Below are positions 24,595 to 32,934 of a DNA stretch of 40,247 nt, in pieces. Every line of letters starts with the position of its first letter. Within the stretch, counting starts at the first letter, position 1. The position numbers and the translations under genes are program-made. The stretch covers positions 1 through 40,247 of the forward strand of contig JAHHQV010000022.1 in NCBI GenBank assembly GCA_020026175.1, in the 5' to 3' direction. Source of the stretch: Phocaeicola sp. (GTDB lineage Bacteria; Bacteroidota; Bacteroidia; Bacteroidales; Bacteroidaceae). The notes under the pieces are model-generated. The model ran no database searches and had not been told where the DNA came from. It saw only the letters and a list, made by a program, of their open reading frames with translations.

Positions 24595-25215
24595 TTATTT
24601 AGTTTTTGATGATACCTGCTGGGTTGCGCCACTAGCACCATCAACATTTTGTTTATTATAAGCACTATAAGCCTTGTTTACGGCTACAAGAAAAGCACGG
24701 GTTGTAATGGTAGATGCCGTTATGGCATCAATCTCGCCTCCGTCTTTTGAAACCACAAGAACTCCCTTTCCAGGATTCTTACCGGTAATATCACCTTTTG
24801 CTCCCTTTTTAAACCAGTCTGCTGCTTTCGAGCCCAAACCCGGAGTTTCTGAATGTGAAAGCAATGAATAGTCAATGATATTTCCTTCAACATCAAATCC
24901 AACCAACACTTTCAACTCGCCTCCAAATCCCATTGACGAAGATTCTACAGCAGCTCCAATGAACTTGTCTCCCTTGTATGCTTTGTAAATCTTATATGAC
25001 ATTCCGTCTATTTCGACAGCCTCAGGAGCTTCGGCAGGATTGTTGTCGAAGCCTGGAACTACCACTGCAATTGCGTCACCAAGTGTTTTTGCATTTGCCT
25101 GGGCTATAGGACCAGAAGTAATATCGTTTACAAATCCAAGCACACCACCTGCAATTACTGAAAATCCAGTGAGTGCAAGCGCCATATTCTTTAATGATGA
25201 TTCTAGCTTTTTCAT
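24595..25215 (-). CDS. rnfG: Rnf complex FMN-binding subunit RnfG
   Basis: A 206-residue protein with one N-terminal transmembrane helix (about 10-30) and an extracytoplasmic FMN-binding domain. The flavinylation motif is DAITAST at residues 163-169, fitting the pattern D-x-x-T/S-G/A-A/S-T, with Thr169 as the expected covalent FMN site. The segment LLSHSETPGLGSK is also typical of the domain. A polar, Ser/Gln/Thr-rich tail follows. The start overlaps the rnfD stop by four bases (ATGA). FMN attachment needs an ApbE transferase, which is not encoded in this window. Confidence 0.94.
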   Translation of the reverse strand: MKKLESSLKNMALALTGFSVIAGGVLGFVNDITSGPIAQANAKTLGDAIAVVVPGFDNNPAEAPEAVEIDGMSYKIYKAYKGDKFIGAAVESSSMGFGGELKVLVGFDVEGNIIDYSLLSHSETPGLGSKAADWFKKGAKGDITGKNPGKGVLVVSKDGGEIDAITASTITTRAFLVAVNKAYSAYNKQNVDGASGATQQVSSKTK

Positions 25216-26201
25216 TTCTTTACCACCTCCCCAAATCTTTTAGGTTTACAATAAGTATTGATAAGCGGAGTAAATGCGTTCATTATAAAGATAGCGAACG
25301 ACATACCTTCCGGATATGCTCCAAATGTACGGATAACCACTGTAAGGAATCCTATGGAAATACCATATATAATCATACCTTTATGGCTCATTGGAGATGT
25401 TACATAATCTGTAGCCATGAATATGGCTCCCAACATGAGACCGCCTGTAAACAACTGTGTTATTCCATCTACATACTTATCAGGATTTGCAAAATGAAGT
25501 GCATATCCGAATACAAGAACTGTAGCTATGATAGAAACAGGAATATGCCATGATATGATTTTCTTCCACAACATATATACCAAACCTAATAACAGAGCCA
25601 AGGCACTTACCTCACCTATACATCCAGGATTATTTCCTAAGAACAAATCCATCACCGACGGAAGCTTTTCCAATGCAGCTGTTTCTCCATTGACTGCCAT
25701 CTTCATCAAAGAAAGAGGCGTAGCTGCTGTTTCGGCATCTGTATAAGATGTGAGCTGACCTACAACCGGCCATGAAGTCATCTGGACAGGGAAAGAAATC
25801 AAAAGAAATATACGTCCTACCAACGCCGGATTGAAAGGATTGCACCCAAGACCTCCAAATGTCATTTTGCCGATACCAATTGCAACCAAAGCTCCTATTA
25901 TTATAATCCACAAAGGAAGATTAGAAGGAAGATTGAAGGCCAGCAAAAGACCTGTCAATGCTGCAGAGCCATCGAGTATCGTGATACGTTCACGATTAAG
26001 AATGAACTTTGTAATAGCCCATTCGAAAAACAAACAAGCCGCGACAGAAGTAAGTGTCACGATTACAGCTCCCAAACCAAACATATAGAATGAAACCAAG
26101 AGAGCAGGAACCAGTGCTATGATTACACCATACATGTTCTTCTGAACGCTATCTCCACTGTGAACATGAGGTGATAATGATACTATTAATTTATTAGCCA
26201 T
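25212..26201 (-). CDS. rnfD: Rnf complex membrane subunit RnfD
   Basis: A 329-residue membrane protein of the RnfD/NqrB family with several helices. The covalent FMN motif is DAETAAT at residues 155-161 (Thr161). Conserved stretches include SPHVHSGDSVQKNMYGVI at the N-terminus, GGLGCNPFNPALVGRIFLLI, and GAYPEGMSFAIFIMNAFTPL near the end. The gene starts 17 bases after rnfC and overlaps rnfG by four bases, which suggests translational coupling. Confidence 0.95.
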   Translation of the reverse strand: MANKLIVSLSPHVHSGDSVQKNMYGVIIALVPALLVSFYMFGLGAVIVTLTSVAACLFFEWAITKFILNRERITILDGSAALTGLLLAFNLPSNLPLWIIIIGALVAIGIGKMTFGGLGCNPFNPALVGRIFLLISFPVQMTSWPVVGQLTSYTDAETAATPLSLMKMAVNGETAALEKLPSVMDLFLGNNPGCIGEVSALALLLGLVYMLWKKIISWHIPVSIIATVLVFGYALHFANPDKYVDGITQLFTGGLMLGAIFMATDYVTSPMSHKGMIIYGISIGFLTVVIRTFGAYPEGMSFAIFIMNAFTPLINTYCKPKRFGEVVKK

Positions 26202-26218
26202 AGTTTTATCTGATGAAT

Positions 26219-27556
26219 TTATTTTTTAGCATTTCGTGCGCGGATTATTCCGCCAACTTTACCTTTACCTAAGCGTATATAATCAAGCATAGGACGATGT
26301 GAAGGACAAGTAAACTGACAAGAGCCACATTCGATACATGACATTATCATTTCCTTCTCTACCCTATCCCAATCGGAATGTGCCGAACAAGTAGCCAACA
26401 AATATGGTTCAAGCCCCATAGGACAAACGCTTACGCATTTGGCACAACGGATACAGGGTTGAGCCTCTGCTCGTGCAGCCTCTTTGTCATTCATTATAAG
26501 GACTCCAGAACTACCCTTGCAAATAGGGACTTCTGTATTGGCCAATGCCTTACCCATCATAGGACCGCCACCGATAACCTTTCCTGTATCTTCGGGCAAA
26601 CCACCGGCAGCCTCGATAAGCTGGCTCATTGGGGTTCCCATACGAGTAAGGAAATTTGACGGATTCTTGACAGACTTTCCTGTCACAGTAACGACACGCT
26701 CGAACAACGGTTTGTTCTTCTGAACGGCTTCGTATACTGCATATGCTGTTCCAACATTCTGGACCACAGCACCCACATTAATCGGAATTGCAGGAGGTGC
26801 AGGTACCTGACGTCCTATGACAGCATCTATCAATTGTTTTTCACCTCCTTGAGGATATTTCACTTTCAAAGGAACAATTTCTATACCTTTATATTGAGAC
26901 GCTTTTTCTGTCATCAACTTTATAGCATCAGGCTTGTTGTTTTCAATACCTATATATCCCTTTGTAACCTTTGCGGCCTTCATCAAGATTTCTACTCCTA
27001 CCAATATTTCATCTGCTTTTTCAAGCATGAGACGATGGTCGGCTGTAAGATAAGGCTCACATTCCACAGCATTGATGATTACACATTCTGCCTTGCATCC
27101 AGGAGGAGGAGTCAGTTTTACGTGTGTAGGAAAGCAAGCTCCTCCCATTCCTACTACACCTGCATTCTTAACTTTGGCAACAATCTCTTCGGGAGTAAGA
27201 TTACATTCCTTTACCAACTCTGAACTGCGTATTATTGATTCTTCCCATTCATCGCCATCAACATCGATAAATATAGCTGGCTTACGATAACCGCTAGCAT
27301 CTATAATGCTATCTACTTTACTTACCTTACCTGATACTGATGAGAATATAGCCGCAGATACAAATCCACTGGCTTCTGCTATTTTGGTTCCAACCTTTAC
27401 AACATCACCTCTTTTTACAATTGCTGTTGCAGGCGCACCGATATGCTGGGACAAAGGGAAAACAGCCTGTTTGGGGAGTGCAAGTGTCTCTATAGCCTTG
27501 CCTGCCGACAACTTGTTTTCTGCCGGATGAACTCCACCTATTCTAAATGTCTTCAC
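26219..27556 (-). CDS. rnfC: Rnf complex NADH-interacting subunit RnfC
   Basis: A 445-residue peripheral subunit. The flavin/NADH-binding region has GVVGMGGACFPTHVKL (about 134-149) and INAVECEPYLTADHR. Two [4Fe-4S] clusters are bound by CIRCAKCVSVCP (Cys368-378) and CIECGSCQFTCP (Cys407-417). The N-terminal GGVHPAENK motif and barrel-sandwich domain are typical of RnfC. In this complex RnfC exchanges electrons with NAD on the cytoplasmic side. The gene lies 38 bases after rnfB. Confidence 0.95.
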   Translation of the reverse strand: MKTFRIGGVHPAENKLSAGKAIETLALPKQAVFPLSQHIGAPATAIVKRGDVVKVGTKIAEASGFVSAAIFSSVSGKVSKVDSIIDASGYRKPAIFIDVDGDEWEESIIRSSELVKECNLTPEEIVAKVKNAGVVGMGGACFPTHVKLTPPPGCKAECVIINAVECEPYLTADHRLMLEKADEILVGVEILMKAAKVTKGYIGIENNKPDAIKLMTEKASQYKGIEIVPLKVKYPQGGEKQLIDAVIGRQVPAPPAIPINVGAVVQNVGTAYAVYEAVQKNKPLFERVVTVTGKSVKNPSNFLTRMGTPMSQLIEAAGGLPEDTGKVIGGGPMMGKALANTEVPICKGSSGVLIMNDKEAARAEAQPCIRCAKCVSVCPMGLEPYLLATCSAHSDWDRVEKEMIMSCIECGSCQFTCPSHRPMLDYIRLGKGKVGGIIRARNAKK

Positions 27557-27594
27557 GTTTGATATCGTTTAAAATATTATTAATTGATTTTTTA

Positions 27595-28602
27595 TTAAGC
27601 TTCAGTCTTAGGAGACTCAACTTTCACTGTTTCCTTATTTGGAATTTCAGTCTTTACAGATTCTGCCTTAGCAGGCTCTACTTTAGGAGTTTCGGTCTTT
27701 ATCGTACCATTTGCAGGAGTTTCTGCTGGCTTGGCTGCACTTGCTGCTGGTTTTTGAGTTGCCCCCTCTGCTGGCTTAGCTTTGCGTGGAGGGAAATTCA
27801 CTGCTATAATAGCATTTTGAGGACACTCCATTTCGCATTTACGACAAGACTTACACTTTTCAGGGTCAATATAAGCCAGATTGTTTTCCAATGTAATAGC
27901 TTCAAAAGGACAAACCTTTACACACTTTCCACAACCGATACAAGCTGCCGCACAAGCTTTACGAGCTACGGCACCCTTGTCTTTATTCACACACTGAACA
28001 TAGACTCTACGATTGTTCTTACCTTTAGGACGGATTTCGATGATGTTACGAGGACATGCTTTTGCACACGCACCACAAGCAGTACATTTCTTTTCGTCTA
28101 CCTCTGGTATCCCTGTCTCTGGGTTTATGCTTATAGCCCCAAACGTACATGCCGACACACAATCGCCACATCCCAAACATCCAAATGAGCATCCTGACTC
28201 GCCACCATATGTAGAATGGGCAACAGAGCACGAACGTACACCATCGTACTGGGTTATTTTAGGACGATTTGCACATGTACCATTACATCTCACTACTGCA
28301 ACTTTAGGTTCTGAAGCAGCAGCCTCAAGTCCTAAAATAGAAGCAACTTTTTCCATTGTAGGTTGTCCACCTACAGGACACATCTTACCGTCTAATGAAC
28401 CGGCCTTGACGCAAGCAGCAGCAAAACCAGAACAACCGGGAAAACCGCACCCTCCACAGTTTGCCTGAGGAAGTACCTCAGAAACTTTTGCAATTCGCGG
28501 ATCTTCATAAACAGCAAATTTCTTGGATGCAGCATAAAGGATAACAGCTGCAATCAAGCCAATAGCTCCTAAAGAAATCACCGCAATCAAAATTAAATTC
28601 AT
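27595..28602 (-). CDS. rnfB: Rnf complex ferredoxin-interacting subunit RnfB
   Basis: A 335-residue iron-sulfur protein with an N-terminal membrane helix (about 3-24). A four-cysteine motif (Cys49, Cys52, Cys57, Cys75; ANCGGCGFPGCSGF) is the Fe-S domain typical of RnfB. Four ferredoxin-type clusters follow: CLGCGDCVSAC (142-152), CTACGACAKACP (173-184), CIGCGKCVKVCP (221-232) and CKSCRKCEMECP (250-261). The last 60 residues are a low-complexity tail of Pro, Ala, Lys, Glu and Thr with repeated KxE units. It accepts electrons from reduced ferredoxin and passes them to the membrane core. It lies 17 bases after the RseC-like gene. Confidence 0.95.
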   Translation of the reverse strand: MNLILIAVISLGAIGLIAAVILYAASKKFAVYEDPRIAKVSEVLPQANCGGCGFPGCSGFAAACVKAGSLDGKMCPVGGQPTMEKVASILGLEAAASEPKVAVVRCNGTCANRPKITQYDGVRSCSVAHSTYGGESGCSFGCLGCGDCVSACTFGAISINPETGIPEVDEKKCTACGACAKACPRNIIEIRPKGKNNRRVYVQCVNKDKGAVARKACAAACIGCGKCVKVCPFEAITLENNLAYIDPEKCKSCRKCEMECPQNAIIAVNFPPRKAKPAEGATQKPAASAAKPAETPANGTIKTETPKVEPAKAESVKTEIPNKETVKVESPKTEA

Positions 28603-28619
28603 AAGTTTAAGTTAGATTA

Positions 28620-29045
28620 TTAATTATTTATAGTTTCCAAATTAAATGAAAAATTCCTGCTAATTTTATTTCTACATATATATATTATAATGTAATATGG
28701 AATCAATGCACATATAGACACGATAGCAGAAACGGCCTCATCGCCATCTGTTATCTCCATTGTCATAAATAAGGAAAAAAACAAGACTAGAAACGGCATT
28801 ACAAAAGCAAGAACAACAGCTTTCATGCCCATAGACGTAGTGCCACACACAAGAACTTTCTGCCCTTGTATGTAATCACCTGCATTCTTATCGTATATAT
28901 CGATTATCTTTTCTTTAGTTTCTGAAAGATTACAATGTCCCTTGACACTGCAAGAAGAGCAAGCCGAACTTTGGAGTATTTTAACTTTAACAAGATCTCC
29001 ATCTATGCTTTCCACAATACCTTGGTGTTTTATTGTATTACTCAT
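28620..29045 (-). CDS. RseC/MucC-family membrane protein heading the rnf operon
   Basis: A 141-residue protein with two transmembrane helices (about 73-92 and 102-122). The N-terminal domain has a cysteine cluster SSACSSCSVKGHC (Cys29, Cys32, Cys38) typical of the SoxR-reducing/RseC family, where it may hold a redox or Fe-S site. In Proteobacteria, RseC works with Rnf-type (Rsx) proteins in SoxR reduction. Its place as first gene of an rnf operon is a common Bacteroidales arrangement. It is 17 bases from rnfB, so the two are co-transcribed. The precise function here is unproven. Confidence 0.88.
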   Translation of the reverse strand: MSNTIKHQGIVESIDGDLVKVKILQSSACSSCSVKGHCNLSETKEKIIDIYDKNAGDYIQGQKVLVCGTTSMGMKAVVLAFVMPFLVLFFSLFMTMEITDGDEAVSAIVSICALIPYYIIIYICRNKISRNFSFNLETINN

Positions 29046-29074
29046 TTTGCTAACTATACATTACAAACATGCAG

Positions 29075-29082
29075 CAAATGTA
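29075..29082 (-). promoter_or_regulatory. Predicted promoter of the rnf operon (TACATTTG)
   Basis: The minus strand reads TACATTTG, matching TAnnTTTG, 29 bases before the RseC-like start. The -33 region is AT-rich with no TTTG. Confidence 0.5.
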
Positions 29083-29127
29083 ATATATTTTTTTAACTTG
29101 TATAATTATTACAGATTATTTTTTGCA

Positions 29128-29173
29128 AAAGAAACCGCTATAAACACTTTTTTTTGCTTATAGCGGTTTCTTT
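29128..29173. terminator. Strong hairpin terminator after the sugar kinase gene
   Basis: A perfect 16-bp stem (29128-29143 with 29158-29173) around a 14-base loop. On the minus strand it is followed by a short T-rich stretch, so it should end the kinase transcript before the rnf promoter. Confidence 0.78.
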
Positions 29174-29215
29174 CAAATGAAAAATACTTATCTCTACTCT
29201 TCTAATTAAAAAAAA

Positions 29216-30295
29216 TTATTTAGCTACAGATGAAATATAATCATTCATTTCCTGAGTTTTCAGGCTTACTTCCTTGTATAGCTTATATTGGGCTTTTGTT
29301 CTTACTAAATTGTGCTGTGGGAATTTTATCTGATAATATGTATCTCCATTAATATAATCTGTCAGGAATCTTACTGCCTGCATATATGGGAACAACTTGA
29401 CTGCATAAGGAAGCATTTCGATTTCGAGCGGAGTAAGAAAGCAACTAGCCGATTCAATATACCCCTTGGCAAATGACTTGAAAATGTCAAAGTTGAATCT
29501 AACTTTTGACAAATCTTCTTCGTCTTCAGCAGATGTATTTGCTGCCGAACGCAAGAAATCTCCAAAATCAGAGAACACAAAGCTTGACATCACTGTATCC
29601 AGGTCAATAACGCATAATACATTGTCATCGTTATCGAACAACATATTGCTCACTTTGGTGTCACAGTGGCAAACTCTCTTTGGCAGTTTGCCTTCTCTGT
29701 AATATCTCTCTGCAACACACATGTCGTAAGAATCCTTCTCGATTTCATCCACAAGGTCTTTCACCTCTTCCATTCTTCCAGCAGGATTAGCCTCAACAGC
29801 ATCTCTCAACTGCTTCAATCTGAATTCCATATTATGGAAGTTAGGTATAGTCTCTTCAAGATATTCAGGCATATCAGACAACATAGCCTCAAACTCACCG
29901 AATTTAAGCCCCACTAGATAAGAAGTTTCAGGAGTTACAGCGTCAAGAGTCTTTGAGCCTTTAATAAAGACACATACTCTCCAGTAATGTTCTCCGTCAA
30001 AATGATATGTCTTGCCTTCGTCTGTAGACAAGAAATGAAGGACCTTCCTGTCAATGTCTGTTTCTCCCCTTTCTTCAAGTTTCTTTCTGATATGTCCTGT
30101 CACATTCTCTATATTATGCTGTAGCAAATCTACATCTTTAAATATATTATGATTTATACACTGTAAAACATAATTTGGCTTGTCACCAACTGTAGACACC
30201 AGATAGGTCTGGTTTATCAACCCCGAAGTAAGAGGACTAACAGATTCAACCTCTCCTATTCCTGAAAATTTTTCAATAATTTGATTCAAGTTCAT
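29216..30295 (-). CDS. nahK: Probable N-acetylhexosamine 1-kinase (APH-fold sugar kinase)
   Basis: A 359-residue kinase of the aminoglycoside phosphotransferase superfamily; length and many segments agree with what I recall of Bifidobacterium NahK. The N-terminal GLINQTYLV and YVLQCINHNIFKDV match its nucleotide-binding lobe. The catalytic loop is HCDTKVSN (Asp212) and the metal-binding motif is VIDLDT (Asp231, Asp233). GDTYYQIKFPQHNLVRTKAQ near the end is a close family match. NahK phosphorylates GlcNAc or GalNAc at C1, feeding host-glycan amino sugars into UDP-sugar pathways. No lacto-N-biose phosphorylase gene is nearby. It is monocistronic, between divergent promoters and a terminator. 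Substrate preference is inferred. Confidence 0.78.
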   Translation of the reverse strand: MNLNQIIEKFSGIGEVESVSPLTSGLINQTYLVSTVGDKPNYVLQCINHNIFKDVDLLQHNIENVTGHIRKKLEERGETDIDRKVLHFLSTDEGKTYHFDGEHYWRVCVFIKGSKTLDAVTPETSYLVGLKFGEFEAMLSDMPEYLEETIPNFHNMEFRLKQLRDAVEANPAGRMEEVKDLVDEIEKDSYDMCVAERYYREGKLPKRVCHCDTKVSNMLFDNDDNVLCVIDLDTVMSSFVFSDFGDFLRSAANTSAEDEEDLSKVRFNFDIFKSFAKGYIESASCFLTPLEIEMLPYAVKLFPYMQAVRFLTDYINGDTYYQIKFPQHNLVRTKAQYKLYKEVSLKTQEMNDYISSVAK

Positions 30296-30438
30296 GGTAC
30301 ATTATTTTTTTTAGTTTATAGCCCGTACTTTTTTAAAAAGAAAAGGACTTTTTATATGTTATTTAATGTGTTTTTTTTAGTTTTGCTGGTAAAGATATGA
30401 CATTTAAATCATCATATATACATTTTTGTTCATTTTTC

Positions 30439-30469
30439 TTTGAACTTTTAATAAATATTTATAGTTTTG
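30439..30469 (+). promoter_or_regulatory. Predicted promoter of the TPR gene
   Basis: TTTG at 30439-30442, a 19-base spacer, then TAGTTTTG at 30462-30469, a full consensus match. The ATG at 30496 is about 20 bases from the predicted start point. Confidence 0.75.
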
Positions 30470-30495
30470 TGGCATACTAAAAAGCACAAATTTAT

Positions 30496-31107
30496 ATGAA
30501 AACCACAGCAAAATCAATTTTAGCCATTATTTTATTAATGTCATTACAATCGGGAATTTTATATGGAAAAGTAATTTCTCGCCCCGAATCAGAAAATTAC
30601 ATCAACGGAGTAACTTGTCTCAACAATGGAGATATAGAAAAAGCCTTCAAATATCTCAACACAGAAATAGAGAACAATCCAAACAACGGATACGCCCATT
30701 GTTATATGTCATTAATATGCAGTGCATGTTCCGACCTGAACCTTGCCATGCAAGCAGCAAGCTCAAGTATAGAACTGATACCTGAAGAAGATACTGAATA
30801 TCGTTCTTTCGCTTTCTACACAAGAAGCATTATTTGGGGTAACCTCGGACAATGGGACAAAGCTTTGAAAGACGTTACAAAATCAATAGAAATCAATCCT
30901 AATGATGCTGAGAGTTACAAGACCAGAGCCGAAATGCTACTTAACCTTAATAAATACGAAGAGGCTATAGACGACCTGAATGTTGCACTAAAAATAAACA
31001 GTGCTACCGACATCACCGACATCATGCTAAAGTTGTTAGAAAATGTTCCAAATGAAGAACTGTCAGAAAAGGTCATGAACATGCAGACTATAGCATCTAT
31101 GCAATGA
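30496..31107 (+). CDS. Small exported TPR protein
   Basis: A 203-residue protein with a signal peptide (hydrophobic core 7-23) and about four TPR units at roughly 33-66, 67-100, 105-138 and 139-172. The clearest is AWxxLGQWDKALKDVTKSIE-like in the third unit, then NLNKYEEAIDDLNVAL. There is no catalytic domain. It is a single-gene unit with a strong promoter and a perfect-hairpin terminator. TPR proteins of this kind act as periplasmic scaffolds; no specific partner can be named. Confidence 0.8.
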   Translation: MKTTAKSILAIILLMSLQSGILYGKVISRPESENYINGVTCLNNGDIEKAFKYLNTEIENNPNNGYAHCYMSLICSACSDLNLAMQAASSSIELIPEEDTEYRSFAFYTRSIIWGNLGQWDKALKDVTKSIEINPNDAESYKTRAEMLLNLNKYEEAIDDLNVALKINSATDITDIMLKLLENVPNEELSEKVMNMQTIASMQ

Positions 31108-31130
31108 ATATCATAAAAAAAACGCTTCAA

Positions 31131-31175
31131 AACGGATGTAACTTTATACGTTTTTAAAGTTACATCCGTTCTTTT
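31131..31175 (+). terminator. Terminator after the TPR gene
   Basis: A perfect 16-bp stem (31131-31146 with 31155-31170) with an 8-base loop, followed by C and five T residues. Confidence 0.88.
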
Positions 31176-31220
31176 TAAAAGAAAAATTGACAAAACAAAA
31201 CTGATATTCGGAAAAGTATG

Positions 31221-31228
31221 TATATTTG
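31221..31228 (+). promoter_or_regulatory. Predicted -7 element abutting the transporter start codon
   Basis: TATATTTG matches TAnnTTTG and ends only five bases before the ATG at 31234, so transcription would begin at or next to the start codon. No TTTG is found at the -33 spacing. Confidence 0.45.
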
Positions 31229-31233
31229 CACTC

Positions 31234-32895
31234 ATGGAATGGTTAGTTAATTTAATTTTTGAGCATTCAGCATTACAAGCTGTCATAATATTATCTCTCA
31301 TAACATCTGTAGGGTTAGGACTAGGAAAACTTCATCTTTTCGGGGTTTCTCTGGGGGTTACGTTCGTATTTTTTGTGGGAATATTAGCTGGGCATCTAGG
31401 CTTTTCAATAGACCCTCAAATGTTAATCTACGCAGAAAGTTTCGGACTCGTATTATTCGTGTATTCTCTAGGGCTACAAGTTGGACCTGGTTTTTTCAGC
31501 TCCTTCCAACGAGGTGGACTAAAACTTAACACCTTAGGGTTAGGAGTCATACTAATTGGAACTGCAATGGCTGTAATCATAAGTGAAACGACCTCCATTC
31601 AATTGCCAGATATGGTAGGTATACTTTGTGGAGCAACTACCAACACCCCTGCCCTTGGAGCAGCACAACAGACTTTAAAGCAACTTGGTGAACCTACAAG
31701 CGGAGCTGCACTAAGTTGCGCCATCACCTATCCTCTTGGAGTAATAGGTGTTATACTTGCTATCATCGTACTAAGAAAATTCGTGGTAAGGCCAAAAGAC
31801 ATGGAATGTCATGAGCATGATGACCCGAACACAACTTATATTGCGACTTTCCAAATTCATAATCCTGCCATTTTCAATATGAGTATTCATGACATTGCAC
31901 AATTTAGTCATTCTGAATTTATAATTTCAAGACTTTGGAGAGATGGGAAAGTGTGTATTCCTACTTCAGATAAAATATTAAAAGAAAACGACAGAATCTT
32001 GGTTATAACAAAGGAAAAAGAAGCCAAGAATATGGTAATTATATTTGGCGAACAAGAAAACCGTGACTGGAATAAAGATGATATTGACTGGAATGCAATA
32101 GACAGTCAACTTGTTTCTAGACATGTAATTGTCACACGACCGGAAATTAACGGCAAGAAACTTGGCAGCTTGAAACTGAGAAATTCATATGGTATAAATA
32201 TCAGCAGAGTAACAAGAAGTGGTGTAAAACTGCTTGCTACTCCAGGACTTGTGCTACAAATGGGAGACAGACTTACAGTAGTAGGTGAAGCTGCAGCCAT
32301 ACACAATGTAGAAAAAGTGCTTGGCAACACAATAAAGACTCTAAAAGATCCTAACCTTGCTTCTATCTTCATAGGTATAGTATTAGGGCTCATCATAGGT
32401 TCTATCCCTATAGCAATACCAGGAATAAGTTCGCCAGTACAATTAGGACTTGCAGGAGGGCCTATTGTAGTAGGAATACTTATTGGTGCATATGGTCCTA
32501 GGTTCCATCTGGTTACATACACAACCAGAAGTGCAAATCTTATGCTTAGAGGTATAGGACTATCACTTTATCTGGCTTGTCTAGGTCTAGATTCAGGTAG
32601 TCACTTTTTTGAAACAGTAATGAGACCCGAAGGAGCTATCTGGATAGGTATAGGTTTTGTTCTTACCATCGTACCGGTAATGATAATGGCTATAGTAGCC
32701 ATGAGAATATTCAATATGGATTTCGGAAGTACATGTGGAATGCTTTGCGGAAGTATGGCAAACCCAATGGCACTAAACTATGCCAATGACATTGTCTCCA
32801 ATGACAATCCGGCTGTTAGCTATGCCACTGTATATCCATTAGGAATGTTCAGTAGGGTTATTATAATCCAGATTATTCTAATGTTATTCATATAA
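31234..32895 (+). CDS. AspT/YidE/YbjL-family transporter with paired TrkA_C domains
   Basis: A 553-residue membrane protein of the aspartate-alanine exchanger (AAE) family. Two homologous membrane halves (about 10-185 and 375-553) each carry the duplicated GxLCGxxxNPxAL-type motif: GILCGATTNTPALGAAQQ in the first and GMLCGSMANPMALNYAND in the second. Between them are two TrkA_C-like regulatory domains (about 205-285 and 290-370), each with a KILKENDRILVI or LVLQMGDRLTVV strand pattern. The family exchanges small carboxylates or amino acids; the substrate is not predictable. It precedes fbp by 39 bases with no terminator, so the two may be co-transcribed. Confidence 0.88.
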   Translation: MEWLVNLIFEHSALQAVIILSLITSVGLGLGKLHLFGVSLGVTFVFFVGILAGHLGFSIDPQMLIYAESFGLVLFVYSLGLQVGPGFFSSFQRGGLKLNTLGLGVILIGTAMAVIISETTSIQLPDMVGILCGATTNTPALGAAQQTLKQLGEPTSGAALSCAITYPLGVIGVILAIIVLRKFVVRPKDMECHEHDDPNTTYIATFQIHNPAIFNMSIHDIAQFSHSEFIISRLWRDGKVCIPTSDKILKENDRILVITKEKEAKNMVIIFGEQENRDWNKDDIDWNAIDSQLVSRHVIVTRPEINGKKLGSLKLRNSYGINISRVTRSGVKLLATPGLVLQMGDRLTVVGEAAAIHNVEKVLGNTIKTLKDPNLASIFIGIVLGLIIGSIPIAIPGISSPVQLGLAGGPIVVGILIGAYGPRFHLVTYTTRSANLMLRGIGLSLYLACLGLDSGSHFFETVMRPEGAIWIGIGFVLTIVPVMIMAIVAMRIFNMDFGSTCGMLCGSMANPMALNYANDIVSNDNPAVSYATVYPLGMFSRVIIIQIILMLFI

Positions 32896-32934
32896 AAAAG
32901 AAAAACTATAAATACACATTTTAAACAAAGAAAT

